Positions 28,537 to 37,469 are shown, counted from the stretch's first letter. The stretch: 64,000 bases of DNA from Flammeovirga agarivorans (GCF_012641475.1 NZ_JABAIL010000001.1:682001-746000), one strand, 5' to 3'. The notes: a model not told the origin generated them from the sequence alone. A program made the numbers and translations.

Positions 28537-29907
28537 ATGATTACTAAAAAGAAAGCTAAATCTGCGAAAGGATCTACAATTAGAGGTATTCGCAATCAGG
28601 TTTCAGTACCAAAATATGAATTACCTGAAGGCCAAATGGAACCTAATGAGGCCTACAATATAATCCATGACGAATTAATGTTAGACGGTAATTCCCGTCT
28701 AAATATGGCAACATTTGTGACTACATGGATGGAGCCTGAAGCAAAACAGTTAATGTCAGAAACGTTCGACAAGAACATGATTGACAAAGACGAGTATCCC
28801 CAAACGGCAATCATCGAAGAACGATGTGTCAATATTATTTCAAGATTATTTAATGCTCCTGAAGATGGTGAAGCTTGTGGATCTTCTGCAATAGGTTCAT
28901 CAGAGGCAGTGATGCTAGCAGGTATGGCCTTCAAACGAAATTGGAGAAATCGCCGAGAAGCAAAAGGCTTATCGACAGATAAACCTAATCTAGTATTAGG
29001 ATCCAATGTTCAGGTTGTTTGGGAAAAGTTCTGTAGATACTGGGATGTTGAGCCCAAGTATATCCCAATGAAAAAAGATAAATACGTCATCACAGCTGAA
29101 GAAGTACTGGATGTTGTTGATGAAAATACGATTGGTGTAGTTGCAATTTTAGGAACCACTTTTACAGGTGAATTTGAACCCATTGAAAAAATTCATGATG
29201 CACTTGTAGCCAATAATAAAAAAACGGGTTGGGAAACACCCCTTCATATTGATGCAGCATCTGGAGGGTTTGTGGCACCGTTTATTCACCCTGCTTTGAA
29301 ATGGGATTTCCGCCTTCCAAATGTAAAATCTATTAATGTATCTGGTCACAAATACGGATTAGTATACCCTGGTGTTGGTTGGGTAATCTGGAGAGATAAA
29401 AAAGAACTACCAGAAGACCTTATTTTCCATGTGAATTACCTTGGTGGAGATATGCCAACTTTTACATTGAACTTTTCGCGTCCAGGAAATCAAATTGTTG
29501 GTCAGTACTATAACTTTATACGTTTAGGTAAGAAAGGGTATAGACAGATAATGAAAGACCTTCAAATGATCGCTATGAAATTGTCTGATGGAATTAATAA
29601 AATAGGAGACTTCGAACTCTTGTCTGATGGTAGTGCGATTCCTGTTTTTGCTTTTTCTGTTAAAGAAGGTAGAAACTTTTCAGTGTTTGATATCTCAAGT
29701 AAATTAAGAGAAAGAGGTTGGTTAGTACCGGCTTATACAATGCCTGCTGATGTAGAAGACATTGCTGTATTAAGAATTGTAGTCAGAGAGGGCTTCAATA
29801 GTGATATGGCAGATATGCTATTACAGGATATTAAAAATGCAGTTGCTCATTTTAAATCAAGAGGCGATAGAGAGATGCGAACTTCAGGGTCAAGTTTTGC
29901 GCATTAA
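28537..29907 (+). CDS. gadB: Glutamate decarboxylase
   Basis: A PLP-dependent group II decarboxylase of 456 residues that converts glutamate to GABA and CO2, consuming a proton. Motifs: NMATFVTTWMEPEA, CGSSAIGSSEAVMLAG, HIDAASGGFVAPF, and the PLP lysine Lys272 in NVSGHKYGLVYPG. The length and the near-invariant sequence order match bacterial GadB and plant GAD. The N-terminal 20 residues are basic and not conserved. In E. coli this enzyme serves acid resistance with the GadC antiporter. No gadC is seen here; a small membrane protein follows 74 bases downstream instead, with a hairpin between. Confidence 0.96.
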   Translation: MITKKKAKSAKGSTIRGIRNQVSVPKYELPEGQMEPNEAYNIIHDELMLDGNSRLNMATFVTTWMEPEAKQLMSETFDKNMIDKDEYPQTAIIEERCVNIISRLFNAPEDGEACGSSAIGSSEAVMLAGMAFKRNWRNRREAKGLSTDKPNLVLGSNVQVVWEKFCRYWDVEPKYIPMKKDKYVITAEEVLDVVDENTIGVVAILGTTFTGEFEPIEKIHDALVANNKKTGWETPLHIDAASGGFVAPFIHPALKWDFRLPNVKSINVSGHKYGLVYPGVGWVIWRDKKELPEDLIFHVNYLGGDMPTFTLNFSRPGNQIVGQYYNFIRLGKKGYRQIMKDLQMIAMKLSDGINKIGDFELLSDGSAIPVFAFSVKEGRNFSVFDISSKLRERGWLVPAYTMPADVEDIAVLRIVVREGFNSDMADMLLQDIKNAVAHFKSRGDREMRTSGSSFAH

Positions 29908-29921
29908 TATCAAGATATATT

Positions 29922-29947
29922 CAGAGTAGGTCACTTGATCTACTCTG
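29922..29947 (+). other. Hairpin between gadB and the downstream membrane gene
   Basis: CAGAGTAG (29922-29929) pairs perfectly with CTACTCTG (29940-29947). No T run follows, so it looks like an mRNA-stability or processing hairpin rather than a terminator. Confidence 0.4.
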
Positions 29948-29981
29948 TTACTAACAAATCAATATACGACACACTTTCATC

Positions 29982-30626
29982 ATGCATATTCATACTCACC
30001 CCTTAACATCCAGGAAGATGGTTACTTGGATGTCTGTATTATTTATGTTTGGAGCTTCCTGTTTTGCGATAGCATCCATCATGTTTCTTTTACCAAAACA
30101 AGATGCTGACTTTTGGAATAAGATCTATTTTGTAGGTTCAATACCCTTTACTTCAGCTGCTTTTCTTCAATTGTTAGATGCTACTAACCAAGAAGGTCAA
30201 TCATGGAAGTTAATGGCATATAGGCCTCAAAATAGAGGTTATATGGCAGGGTTAACACAATGGTTAGGGACTATTCTATTTAATTTTAATACCTATGATG
30301 CAACCTTACAATTAACTTGGCTTCAAGATGATTTTGCAGTATGGACTCCAAATATGGTAGGTTCTATTTTATTCTTAATCTCAGGTTACATTCTATTAAA
30401 AGAGATTGGTTTTACTTTTTCAATCAGCAATAAGAGCAACCTGAGTGTATGGATTAATATGTTAGGGTGTGTAACTTTCATGATATCTGCAGTAGCTTCT
30501 ATTTATTTACCAATAGAATTGGGTTCTTGGGTAACAAATTTGGCCTTGGTTAATACTTTAGCTGGTGCTTTATGTTTCTTTACTTGTGCAGTATTGTCTT
30601 ATCAAGAAGTACATAAAAAAGGGTAA
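29982..30626 (+). CDS. Small polytopic membrane protein, possibly YrhK-like
   Basis: A 214-residue membrane protein with about six hydrophobic segments. The pattern FMFGASCFAIASIMFLL, FVGSIPFTSAAFLQLLDA and NMVGSILFLISGYIL resembles YrhK-domain proteins, but the match is weak. It lies 74 bases after gadB on the same strand and likely forms a unit with it, so a role in GABA handling or acid stress is possible. It has none of the features of the GadC antiporter family. Its stop codon lies inside the hairpin that terminates the opposing molybdoenzyme gene. Confidence 0.6.
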   Translation: MHIHTHPLTSRKMVTWMSVLFMFGASCFAIASIMFLLPKQDADFWNKIYFVGSIPFTSAAFLQLLDATNQEGQSWKLMAYRPQNRGYMAGLTQWLGTILFNFNTYDATLQLTWLQDDFAVWTPNMVGSILFLISGYILLKEIGFTFSISNKSNLSVWINMLGCVTFMISAVASIYLPIELGSWVTNLALVNTLAGALCFFTCAVLSYQEVHKKG

Positions 30627-30640
30627 GACAATGCTTACCC
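30615..30640 (-). terminator. Terminator of the molybdoenzyme gene, overlapping the end of the membrane-protein gene
   Basis: GGGTAAG (30621-30627) pairs with CTTACCC (30634-30640). Read on the minus strand the hairpin is followed by a T run. The right arm's partner includes the TAA stop of the rightward gene, so a functional site is folded into coding sequence. Confidence 0.7.
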
Positions 30641-30646
30641 TTCAAA

Positions 30647-32935
30647 TTATTTTTTTTCTAATGTCACCTTCACAGACTTACTAATTGGTGTGTTACTTAT
30701 ATCAGCAAATTGATCTATTGGAATCACAACATTAGCTTCTGGAAAGTATGAGGCTAAGTTTCCTCTTGGGATATCATAAGGAATAATTAAAAAGTTTTTA
30801 GCTCTTCTTTCTGTATCAACATAGTTACTTACAATATCCACAACATCAAATTTGTTGAGATTCATTTCTGCTGCTTGGTCTTTATTGATTAAAACCACTC
30901 TACGTTCATTATAAATTCCTCTATAACGGTCATCTAAACCATAAATAGTGGTATTATATTGATCATGAGTTCTGATTGTCATCATCAAAAATTCATCTTC
31001 TTTTAGTTGATGATCAGGCAATCGATTGATACTGAATTTAGCTGTACCTCCAGGTAATTGAGAAAAATCTCCTTTTCTCGCATGGTTTGGTAAATCAAAT
31101 CCAGACTTTTTAGAGCGTTCAGAGTAATTGTCAAAACCATTGAAAACTTGTGAAATTTTCTCTCTCACTAAGTCATAGTTTTTTCCAAGTGTATTCCAGT
31201 CTATAGTACTATTTTCTTGAAAATAACTTTCAGCAATTCTAGATACAATCTCGGGTTCACTCATCAAAAATTCTGAAGCGGGCTTTAACCTTCCCTGAGA
31301 AGAATGCACTCTACCCATACTGTTTTCTACCGTAACAAAACGGTTTTGATCTTCCTCTGATCTACCGAGAGTAGGTAAAATCAATGAAGTTTTACCTGTA
31401 ACCAAATGTGTACGATTTAATTTTGTACTGATAGATACTGTTAAGTTACAATTTTGTAATGCTTCGGCGGTGTAGATCGTATCAGACGCGGCAGATAGGA
31501 AGTTACCGCCAAGTCCAATAAATACTTTTGCTAACCCATTATGCATAGCTTGAATACTATGGACAACATCTAACCCTTCTTTTGTTGGAGGAGTAAAATT
31601 GAAGGTTTTTTGAAAACCATCATTTAATTTTTTCGATACATGATGGGTAATCCCGACTGTACGGTCTCCTTGTACATTACTATGGCCTCTTACAGGGCAA
31701 GTACCCGATCCCTTTTTACCTATACTCCCTTTTAATAGAAGAAGGTTTACACATTCCCGAATATTATCGACACCATTTTTATGTTGAGTTAAACCCATGG
31801 CCCAACAGATGATCACTCTTTTCTTTTGAGCAAGTAATGCTACTGTTTTGTCAATAAGCAGTGGATCTATACCTGTTTGCTCAAGTAATGTGTCTTCATC
31901 ATAATTAGAGAGATCATTAATGAATTCGTCATATCCTGAGGTATTCTTTTTAATAAACTCATGATCAAAAACACCACCTTTTTCCGTCTCAATCTTAAGT
32001 AATCGTTTCATGATCAACTTAAGCAATGCAACATCTTGGTTGATATTTACTTGTAAGAAAATATCGGTGATGGCAGTACCACCTAAAACAACACCTTTTG
32101 CTTCTTGAGGATTTTTGAATCGTACTAGAGCTGCTTCTCTAAGCGGATTTACTGTGACAACTTTTCCTCCATTTGCTTTACACTTTTCTAAAGCGGATAA
32201 CATTCTTGGGTGGTTTGTGCCTGGATTTTGACCGATTACCATAACCACTTCTGCATCCTCAAAATCGTTTAAGGTAACAGAACCCTTACCAATACCTAAG
32301 GTTTGGAAAAGTCCTGCTCCGCTAGACTCATGGCACATATTTGAACAATCAGGCATATTATTCGTTCCCATCGCTCTAGCAAATAGTCCATATAAAAAGG
32401 CAGCTTCGTTGCTTGATCTGCCAGAAGTATAAAATACAGCTTCGTTCGGATCATTTAAAGCCTGAAGTTCTTTTCCAATAATTTTAAAAGCATCATCCCA
32501 AGAAATAGGTTCGTAATGTTCCTTACCTTCATATGCAACCATTGGATGAGTAATACGTCCACTTTTACCAATTTGAAAGTCCGTCCATTGAGACATTTCT
32601 GCAATGCTATGCCTTTTAAAAAAGTCTATATCTACTCTTTTATTTGTAGCTTCTTCCGCAATCGCTTTTACACCATTTTCACAAAATTCACCAAGATTTG
32701 AACGATGGTCGGGATCTGGCCATGCACAGCCAGGACAATCAAAACCATCTTTTTGGTTCATCTTAGATAAAGTTTGGAATGACTTGGCCATTCCCATTTC
32801 TTTCATAGCATGACCCAATGCAATTTTAACCGCAGGGAGACCTGCTGCATAATCCTGAGGTTCTTCTAATGTGATATTAGTAAACTCACTAGGCCCTGTG
32901 ATAGAAATAATACGTTTTTCAGAAGTTGCTTTCAT
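30647..32935 (-). CDS. FdhF/YdeP-family molybdopterin oxidoreductase
   Basis: A 762-residue molybdopterin-guanine-dinucleotide enzyme of the FdhF/YdeP family, related to the formate dehydrogenase alpha subunit. The N-terminal block CPGCAWPDPDHRSNLGEFC is the family's hallmark. The Mo-cofactor region (YTSGRSSNEAAFLYGLFARA, VIGQNPGTNHPRM) and the C-terminal MPT-binding domain (RTHDQYNTTIYGLDDRYRG) are intact. E. coli YdeP belongs to the acid-resistance regulon; other relatives are taken as formate dehydrogenases, but the substrate is unproven. It starts 69 bases after the esterase gene and could be co-transcribed with ADH and esterase, though a weak hairpin lies between. Confidence 0.9.
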   Translation of the reverse strand: MKATSEKRIISITGPSEFTNITLEEPQDYAAGLPAVKIALGHAMKEMGMAKSFQTLSKMNQKDGFDCPGCAWPDPDHRSNLGEFCENGVKAIAEEATNKRVDIDFFKRHSIAEMSQWTDFQIGKSGRITHPMVAYEGKEHYEPISWDDAFKIIGKELQALNDPNEAVFYTSGRSSNEAAFLYGLFARAMGTNNMPDCSNMCHESSGAGLFQTLGIGKGSVTLNDFEDAEVVMVIGQNPGTNHPRMLSALEKCKANGGKVVTVNPLREAALVRFKNPQEAKGVVLGGTAITDIFLQVNINQDVALLKLIMKRLLKIETEKGGVFDHEFIKKNTSGYDEFINDLSNYDEDTLLEQTGIDPLLIDKTVALLAQKKRVIICWAMGLTQHKNGVDNIRECVNLLLLKGSIGKKGSGTCPVRGHSNVQGDRTVGITHHVSKKLNDGFQKTFNFTPPTKEGLDVVHSIQAMHNGLAKVFIGLGGNFLSAASDTIYTAEALQNCNLTVSISTKLNRTHLVTGKTSLILPTLGRSEEDQNRFVTVENSMGRVHSSQGRLKPASEFLMSEPEIVSRIAESYFQENSTIDWNTLGKNYDLVREKISQVFNGFDNYSERSKKSGFDLPNHARKGDFSQLPGGTAKFSINRLPDHQLKEDEFLMMTIRTHDQYNTTIYGLDDRYRGIYNERRVVLINKDQAAEMNLNKFDVVDIVSNYVDTERRAKNFLIIPYDIPRGNLASYFPEANVVIPIDQFADISNTPISKSVKVTLEKK

Positions 32936-33004
32936 AGTGTGTGTTTATGGTATTATCTCCATAAGATAATCAAAAAAGTAGCTTAAAAGTGAGAAGCTGT
33001 GAAT

Positions 33005-33802
33005 TTATAGTCTATCAAAAAACTTTAAGGTATCTTCTAAATGCTCTTGCCAGTATTCCCATTGGTGTCCTCCTTCGAATTCTTCATATTCGTGTGGAAT
33101 ATTATTTACAGTTAAGTCTTTATGTAATTGTCTGTTGTAAGAGATTAATTCATCTGAACTTCCACAATCAAAACGGAAAGGAGGCAAATGTTCTTTGTTA
33201 TCCAATACAGCAGTAAAAACATCTTCATCTATACGGTAAGCTTGCTTATAATTACTAATATCTTCCTCCACGAATAATTTCATCTGATCAATTTCTGTAA
33301 TTGAGCTATGTCCTGTTACACCTGAGTATTGATGTCCGTATTTTGCACCTATTCTTAGTGCACCAAAGCCTCCCATAGACAATCCTGATATAAATAATTT
33401 AGACGAAGCTGAAGCCTGAGGGATATTTTCTAATACCGCCTGTGGTACATCTTCGGCAATCCATTTTTCAAAATTATAATCATGATGCTGATTGTAGGCA
33501 GAACCATCTCCCCATAATCCATCCGACGGCATCGCCAAAATACATGGTTGTATCACCTTTTCGTCTATTAGTCTTTGGGCAGTAATATGAGCCGCACCCA
33601 TAAAAGCCCAAATCCATGCACTACCATATACACCATGTAGTAAAGTGACAATTGGTAGATCTTTATGTTCTCCTTTGGGAACAAATACACAAATATCTCC
33701 TCTTCCTTGTAAGTTATCCGTTTTTACTGTGATAAAGCGGAGTCCATCCATTTCAAACTTTGGGTTTGAAATTTCTGTAGTTCTAAATTTTGATGTTACC
33801 AT
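33005..33802 (-). CDS. Esterase D-like alpha/beta hydrolase
   Basis: A 265-residue cytosolic serine hydrolase with LLHGVYGS (55-62), the nucleophile elbow GLSMGG with Ser142, then Asp217 in CGSSDELI and His246 in EGGHQWEYW. It belongs to the esterase D/S-formylglutathione hydrolase fold. Its ATG overlaps the stop of the ADH gene (TAATG on the minus strand), so the two are translationally coupled. That pairing mirrors the adh/formylglutathione-hydrolase pair of formaldehyde oxidation, but also the accessory genes of methoxy-sugar demethylation clusters. No glutathione dependence can be read from the sequence. The real thiol, if any, may be bacillithiol. Confidence 0.85.
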   Translation of the reverse strand: MVTSKFRTTEISNPKFEMDGLRFITVKTDNLQGRGDICVFVPKGEHKDLPIVTLLHGVYGSAWIWAFMGAAHITAQRLIDEKVIQPCILAMPSDGLWGDGSAYNQHHDYNFEKWIAEDVPQAVLENIPQASASSKLFISGLSMGGFGALRIGAKYGHQYSGVTGHSSITEIDQMKLFVEEDISNYKQAYRIDEDVFTAVLDNKEHLPPFRFDCGSSDELISYNRQLHKDLTVNNIPHEYEEFEGGHQWEYWQEHLEDTLKFFDRL

Positions 33803-34917
33803 TATTCAAATACAATTACTCCTTTAGCATTTTTACCTTCAAGCATATCTCTAAATGCTTGCTCTAGATTCTCCAATGGATATGTTCTAGTGATCATTTG
33901 ATCTAACATGAGGTCCCCTTTATTGTATAAATTAACAAGCTTAGGGAAATCTACTTCAGGTCTACAACCTCCATATAAAGGATTGATATAGATTTTATCC
34001 CATTCAAATAAGCGCATATCAATAGTAATTTCTTCTTCAATTCCACTTACTTGAATGGCTGTTCCTGCATTTTTAACCATAGCCAAAGGAGCAGCTCCTA
34101 GTGCAGGAATAGCTGTACATTCAAAAGCGTAGTCGGCTCCTCTACCATCTGTTAATTCTTTTACAGATAACGCAGCATTTGCTAATCCTTTATCATTTTT
34201 ATCGGCTAAGATGGTATGTGTTGCTCCAAATTTCGTAGCCATTTCTAAACGCTCAGGATTAATATCAATAGCAATAATTTTAGAGGCCCCAGAAATTCTA
34301 GCACCTTGAATAGCGTTAAGTCCAACACCTCCTGTTCCAATTACTACAGCAGATGATCCCGCTTGAAGTTTTGCAGAATTAACTACAGAGCCATATCCTG
34401 TCATTACCCCACAACTAATAATACTAGCCGAAGAAAATGGCATTTGACTGTCCAATTTTACACAAGCAACATCTTTTACTAAAGTGTATTCTGCTAGAGT
34501 ACCAATATTAAATGACCTCTCTATAGCTTCCCCGTTAAAGGTTGTTCCTTCTAAGTGTGCATGTCCCGGTGTATAACCATTACCTCCCGCAGTAACTGGA
34601 GAGTTTGTTTCACAGATATGTTGATTACCGTCCTGACATTGATGGCAAGTCATACAAGGCGTTGCCCAATTGAGAATTACTTTGTCTCCAACTTTTACAT
34701 TTTTGACACTTTTACCAACTTTTTCTACAATACCTGCTCCTTCATGCCCTAAAACAATAGGTTTTCCCCAAGTCAATGAATCATGATCAGTATGACAAAG
34801 TCCTGCAGCTTTAATTTTAACTAATACTTCATCATCTTTAGGATCTTCGACAGAAATAGTGTCAATTTTAAATCCGCCTTTACCATTACTAATAGCAGCT
34901 TTTGATAGTATCCCCAT
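33802..34917 (-). CDS. Zinc-dependent alcohol dehydrogenase (class III-like)
   Basis: A 371-residue medium-chain dehydrogenase. Catalytic zinc ligands Cys41 (GLCHTDHD), His58-Glu59 (VLGHEGAG) and Cys169 are in place, as are the structural zinc cysteines Cys88, Cys91, Cys94 and Cys102. The NAD site is GTGGVG (194-199), preceded by the usual V-V-I. It is closest to class III ADH, that is glutathione-dependent formaldehyde dehydrogenase and aryl-alcohol enzymes. It is divergent from the AraC gene and upstream of the esterase gene. In marine Flavobacteriia, ADHs placed next to the P450 demethylase genes are needed for growth on 6-O-methyl-galactose yet act on aromatic aldehydes, so formaldehyde should not be assumed as its substrate. 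Confidence 0.93.
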   Translation of the reverse strand: MGILSKAAISNGKGGFKIDTISVEDPKDDEVLVKIKAAGLCHTDHDSLTWGKPIVLGHEGAGIVEKVGKSVKNVKVGDKVILNWATPCMTCHQCQDGNQHICETNSPVTAGGNGYTPGHAHLEGTTFNGEAIERSFNIGTLAEYTLVKDVACVKLDSQMPFSSASIISCGVMTGYGSVVNSAKLQAGSSAVVIGTGGVGLNAIQGARISGASKIIAIDINPERLEMATKFGATHTILADKNDKGLANAALSVKELTDGRGADYAFECTAIPALGAAPLAMVKNAGTAIQVSGIEEEITIDMRLFEWDKIYINPLYGGCRPEVDFPKLVNLYNKGDLMLDQMITRTYPLENLEQAFRDMLEGKNAKGVIVFE

Positions 34918-35097
34918 AGTGTTTTTGTTAATTAGATGTTTCTATAGCGTTCCAAAAAATGAGTGTGTTGTAATTATGTTGTACACTAACTCGATTACAA
35001 ATGACGTAGCTTTTATTGTTGATCTTGTTCTTTATTTTGATGAAAAAGTTATTTATTTTGCAATCAACATTCTTTCTATACCTAAACTAATTACTAT

Positions 35098-35113
35098 ATA
35101 CATTACTTTTTAA
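35098..35113. repeat. 16-bp repeat, copy 1 (possible AraC operator)
   Basis: ATACATTACTTTTTAA directly precedes the AraC start at 35117. An identical copy lies at 36015-36030 upstream of the P450 gene. It contains the octamer TACATTAC. Confidence 0.55.
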
Positions 35114-35116
35114 GCT

Positions 35117-35962
35117 ATGAAAGCAATTTTAGAAAAGGTGATTACACAAGATGAATCTAATGTAAGAGCCTTTAAATACAGCAACAGACACTTTGAAACA
35201 CCTTGGCATGTACACCCAGAATTTGAACTGACATATATTATAAATAGTGTAGGAAGTAGATACGTAGGAAATAATATCGCAGATTATCAACCGGGAGAAC
35301 TGGTACTATTGGGAGCTAATTTACCTCACTGTTGGAAAAATGATCAAGAACGACCTGAACATGCTGAGTCATTAGTAATACAATGGCCTAAGGAACTTAT
35401 CGATTCGGTAGCCCATTTTCATGATATCCAAGTTGCATTAAAGAATATTGAAAGAGGTATTCTTTTTCATCAACCGGAAAAAGTAAATGCTTTTGATAGA
35501 ATGATGGAGATTATTAATGCCCAAGGTTTAGAAAGGCACCTTAAGTTTATTGAATTATTAGGACAACTTGGTTCTTTAGAGGATAAACAAATTTTAGCAG
35601 GAGCATCGTATTCTTATAACAATAATCACGAAACTAATACTAGGATAGAAGTAGTTCAGAATTATGTTGAAGAAAACTTCTCAAGAAAGATTAAATTATC
35701 AGAAATCGCGGCTGAACTAAACATGACTGAGCAATCTTTTTCAAGGTTCTTCAGTAAAGTGATGCAGAGACCTTTCTTCGTTTACCTTAATGAATACCGT
35801 ATTAACAGAGTAAGTCGTTTATTGTTAGAAACGGATATGCAAGTAGCTGAAATAGGTTATACTTGTGGATATGATAGTCTTCCTTTTTTCTATCAACAGT
35901 TTAAAAAGTTCAAAGGTTATTCACCTCTTGGTTTTAGAAAAATGTATAAGAAGATTGGATAA
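35117..35962 (+). CDS. AraC-family transcriptional regulator
   Basis: A 281-residue regulator. The N-terminal cupin-like domain (about 20-110) has WHVHPEFELTYI and YQPGELVLLGANLPHCW, the shape of a sugar-binding AraC sensor. The C-terminal 100 residues carry the two helix-turn-helix units (LSEIAAELNMTEQSFSRFF and VAEIGYTCGYDSLPFFYQQF, then GYSPLGFRK). Its position, divergent from the ADH operon and upstream of the P450 operon, makes it the probable local regulator. Related regulators in polysaccharide loci respond to mono- or oligosaccharides, which would suit a methoxy-galactose inducer, but that is inference. Binding sites may be the TACATTAC repeats nearby. Confidence 0.9.
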   Translation: MKAILEKVITQDESNVRAFKYSNRHFETPWHVHPEFELTYIINSVGSRYVGNNIADYQPGELVLLGANLPHCWKNDQERPEHAESLVIQWPKELIDSVAHFHDIQVALKNIERGILFHQPEKVNAFDRMMEIINAQGLERHLKFIELLGQLGSLEDKQILAGASYSYNNNHETNTRIEVVQNYVEENFSRKIKLSEIAAELNMTEQSFSRFFSKVMQRPFFVYLNEYRINRVSRLLLETDMQVAEIGYTCGYDSLPFFYQQFKKFKGYSPLGFRKMYKKIG

Positions 35963-36014
35963 TTTGTTATCTATTATGTGATGATTTTATATTCAAATAA
36001 TATTTGATGTTAAA

Positions 36015-36030
36015 ATACATTACTTTTTAA
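36015..36030. repeat. 16-bp repeat, copy 2
   Basis: Identical to the copy at 35098-35113. It is 216 bases upstream of the P450 start, within the gap between the AraC and P450 genes. Confidence 0.55.
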
Positions 36031-36066
36031 TTAAAATAAAGAACCTTAAATGTGTTTCCTCTCCCG

Positions 36067-36080
36067 ACATTTGTAATGTA
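36067..36080. promoter_or_regulatory. ACATT-N3-AATGT inverted element containing reversed TACATTAC
   Basis: The interval carries GTAATGTA (36073-36080), the reverse complement of the repeat core TACATTAC, and ACATT/AATGT half sites three bases apart. A further near-copy, CACATTAC, lies at 36230-36237 right before the P450 start. Confidence 0.4.
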
Positions 36081-36245
36081 GGCGTTGCCCTCTTTTTTGA
36101 AATGAAGTGATCGTTTACTTTTTCTCTCTTAGTTCATCTCATAAAATTCAGAATTACCAAACTAAGCTTTGTGATATAGGTTTTTTATGTCTGATGTTTT
36201 TTGAAAAAGCACCTTCACTAGTAAATACACACATTACTTTGAACT

Positions 36246-37433
36246 ATGGAACACGTAACAAAAGATCAGAAAAAGACCAAGACAAGTGAATTTCCAGATC
36301 CATTTGAGCAAGCTAGAATTCAGAAAGGTTACAGCGATATTGAGGATCAGAATGACCCTGTAACGATGCTTTTACGTCTTAAGGATGTAAGAAAAACAGC
36401 ACATAATTGGAAGACATTTATTTCTGGAGCAAAACCGGGAAGAATTGTTGTACCATCAGAAGTGGCTATTCGAGACATCAGACAAATTCCTTTTGAGGTA
36501 GATCCACCTGAACATACAGATTACCGAAACTTGGTAGAGCCATGGTTTAAAAGACCATTAGAAGAGGAATACCAAGCTAAATTGAAAGGTATTATTGATG
36601 AGTTAGTTGATGAAGTGATCAATAAAGAGGATGTGGAAGTAGTAGCAGACTTCTCTTTGAAATTACAATCTAGAGCACTTACTCTATTACTCAATATTCC
36701 ATATGAGGAGTCTGAAACATGGATTTCATGGGGTGTTCATGTTTTTAGAAGTGAAGACACTGCGTTAGACGGAGATAAGGCAAACATTTTATACGATTAC
36801 TTGGATGAACAAATCGATAAAGCCATAGAAAACCCAGGGAATGACCTTTATTCTATGTTATTATCTTCTGAAGTTAATGGTCAGAAAATGTCAAAGGAAG
36901 AGGTAAAAGGAGTGATGATTCTAACCTTCGCAGGTGGACGAGATACAGTGATTAATGCTGTCACAAATTCAATTTCATATTTCGCAGAAAATCCTAAAGC
37001 TCTAAAAAGAATACATGAGGAGCCTGAAATCATCACAAAGGCTGTAGAAGAATTAGTGCGTTATTTTTCTCCTTTAACACATATGGGCAGAGTAGTAACA
37101 GAGGATACCAAGGTTTGTGAACATGCCATCAAAAATGACTCTAGAGTATCTATGTGTTGGGCTTCAGCAAATAGAGATTCAGCGGTATTCGAAAAACCAA
37201 ATGAAGTAGTGTTGGATAGAAAAATTAATCCTCATGTAGGGTTCGGTTTTAGTCATCACAATTGCTTGGGAGCAACTCATGCCCGTCAGATTTTGAAAGT
37301 ACTATTAGGCTCATTGGCTGAGAAAGTAGGAGGTATTGAGATTAAAAATTATAAAGACAATATCGAAGAATGGGGAGAGTTTAACCGTAAAGTTGGGTTT
37401 GATAATATTACCGTAAACTTCTCTGGAAAATAA
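36246..37433 (+). CDS. Cytochrome P450 monooxygenase, candidate methoxy-sugar demethylase
   Basis: A soluble bacterial P450 of 395 residues. The I-helix oxygen-activation motif AGGRDT is at 229-234, the ExxR pair Glu269/Arg272 lies in EELVR, and the heme loop FGFSHHNCLG has the thiolate Cys340. PPEHTDYRNLV is the usual N-terminal region. It is class I by context: a [2Fe-2S] ferredoxin and an FAD reductase follow. The neighbourhood (AraC, ADH, hydrolase) matches the P450 system of marine Flavobacteriia (CYP236A group) that demethylates 6-O-methyl-D-galactose from porphyran and agar, giving galactose and formaldehyde. That substrate is an inference from context and should be tested. A hairpin lies between it and the ferredoxin gene. 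Confidence 0.92.
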   Translation: MEHVTKDQKKTKTSEFPDPFEQARIQKGYSDIEDQNDPVTMLLRLKDVRKTAHNWKTFISGAKPGRIVVPSEVAIRDIRQIPFEVDPPEHTDYRNLVEPWFKRPLEEEYQAKLKGIIDELVDEVINKEDVEVVADFSLKLQSRALTLLLNIPYEESETWISWGVHVFRSEDTALDGDKANILYDYLDEQIDKAIENPGNDLYSMLLSSEVNGQKMSKEEVKGVMILTFAGGRDTVINAVTNSISYFAENPKALKRIHEEPEIITKAVEELVRYFSPLTHMGRVVTEDTKVCEHAIKNDSRVSMCWASANRDSAVFEKPNEVVLDRKINPHVGFGFSHHNCLGATHARQILKVLLGSLAEKVGGIEIKNYKDNIEEWGEFNRKVGFDNITVNFSGK

Positions 37434-37469
37434 ATCTTATGGCGTCTCAATCGACGTTCTGTCTCAGAG

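Noticed and set aside
28653-29006. 117-codon frame antisense to gadB
   Set aside because: A shadow of conserved gadB coding sequence with no domain.
34859-35113. 84-codon frame between the ADH and AraC genes
   Set aside because: It overlaps the divergent ADH start and promoter region and shows no protein-like pattern.
36107-36289. 60-codon frame upstream of the P450 gene
   Set aside because: It overlaps the P450 start in another frame and lies in the regulatory region with the repeats.
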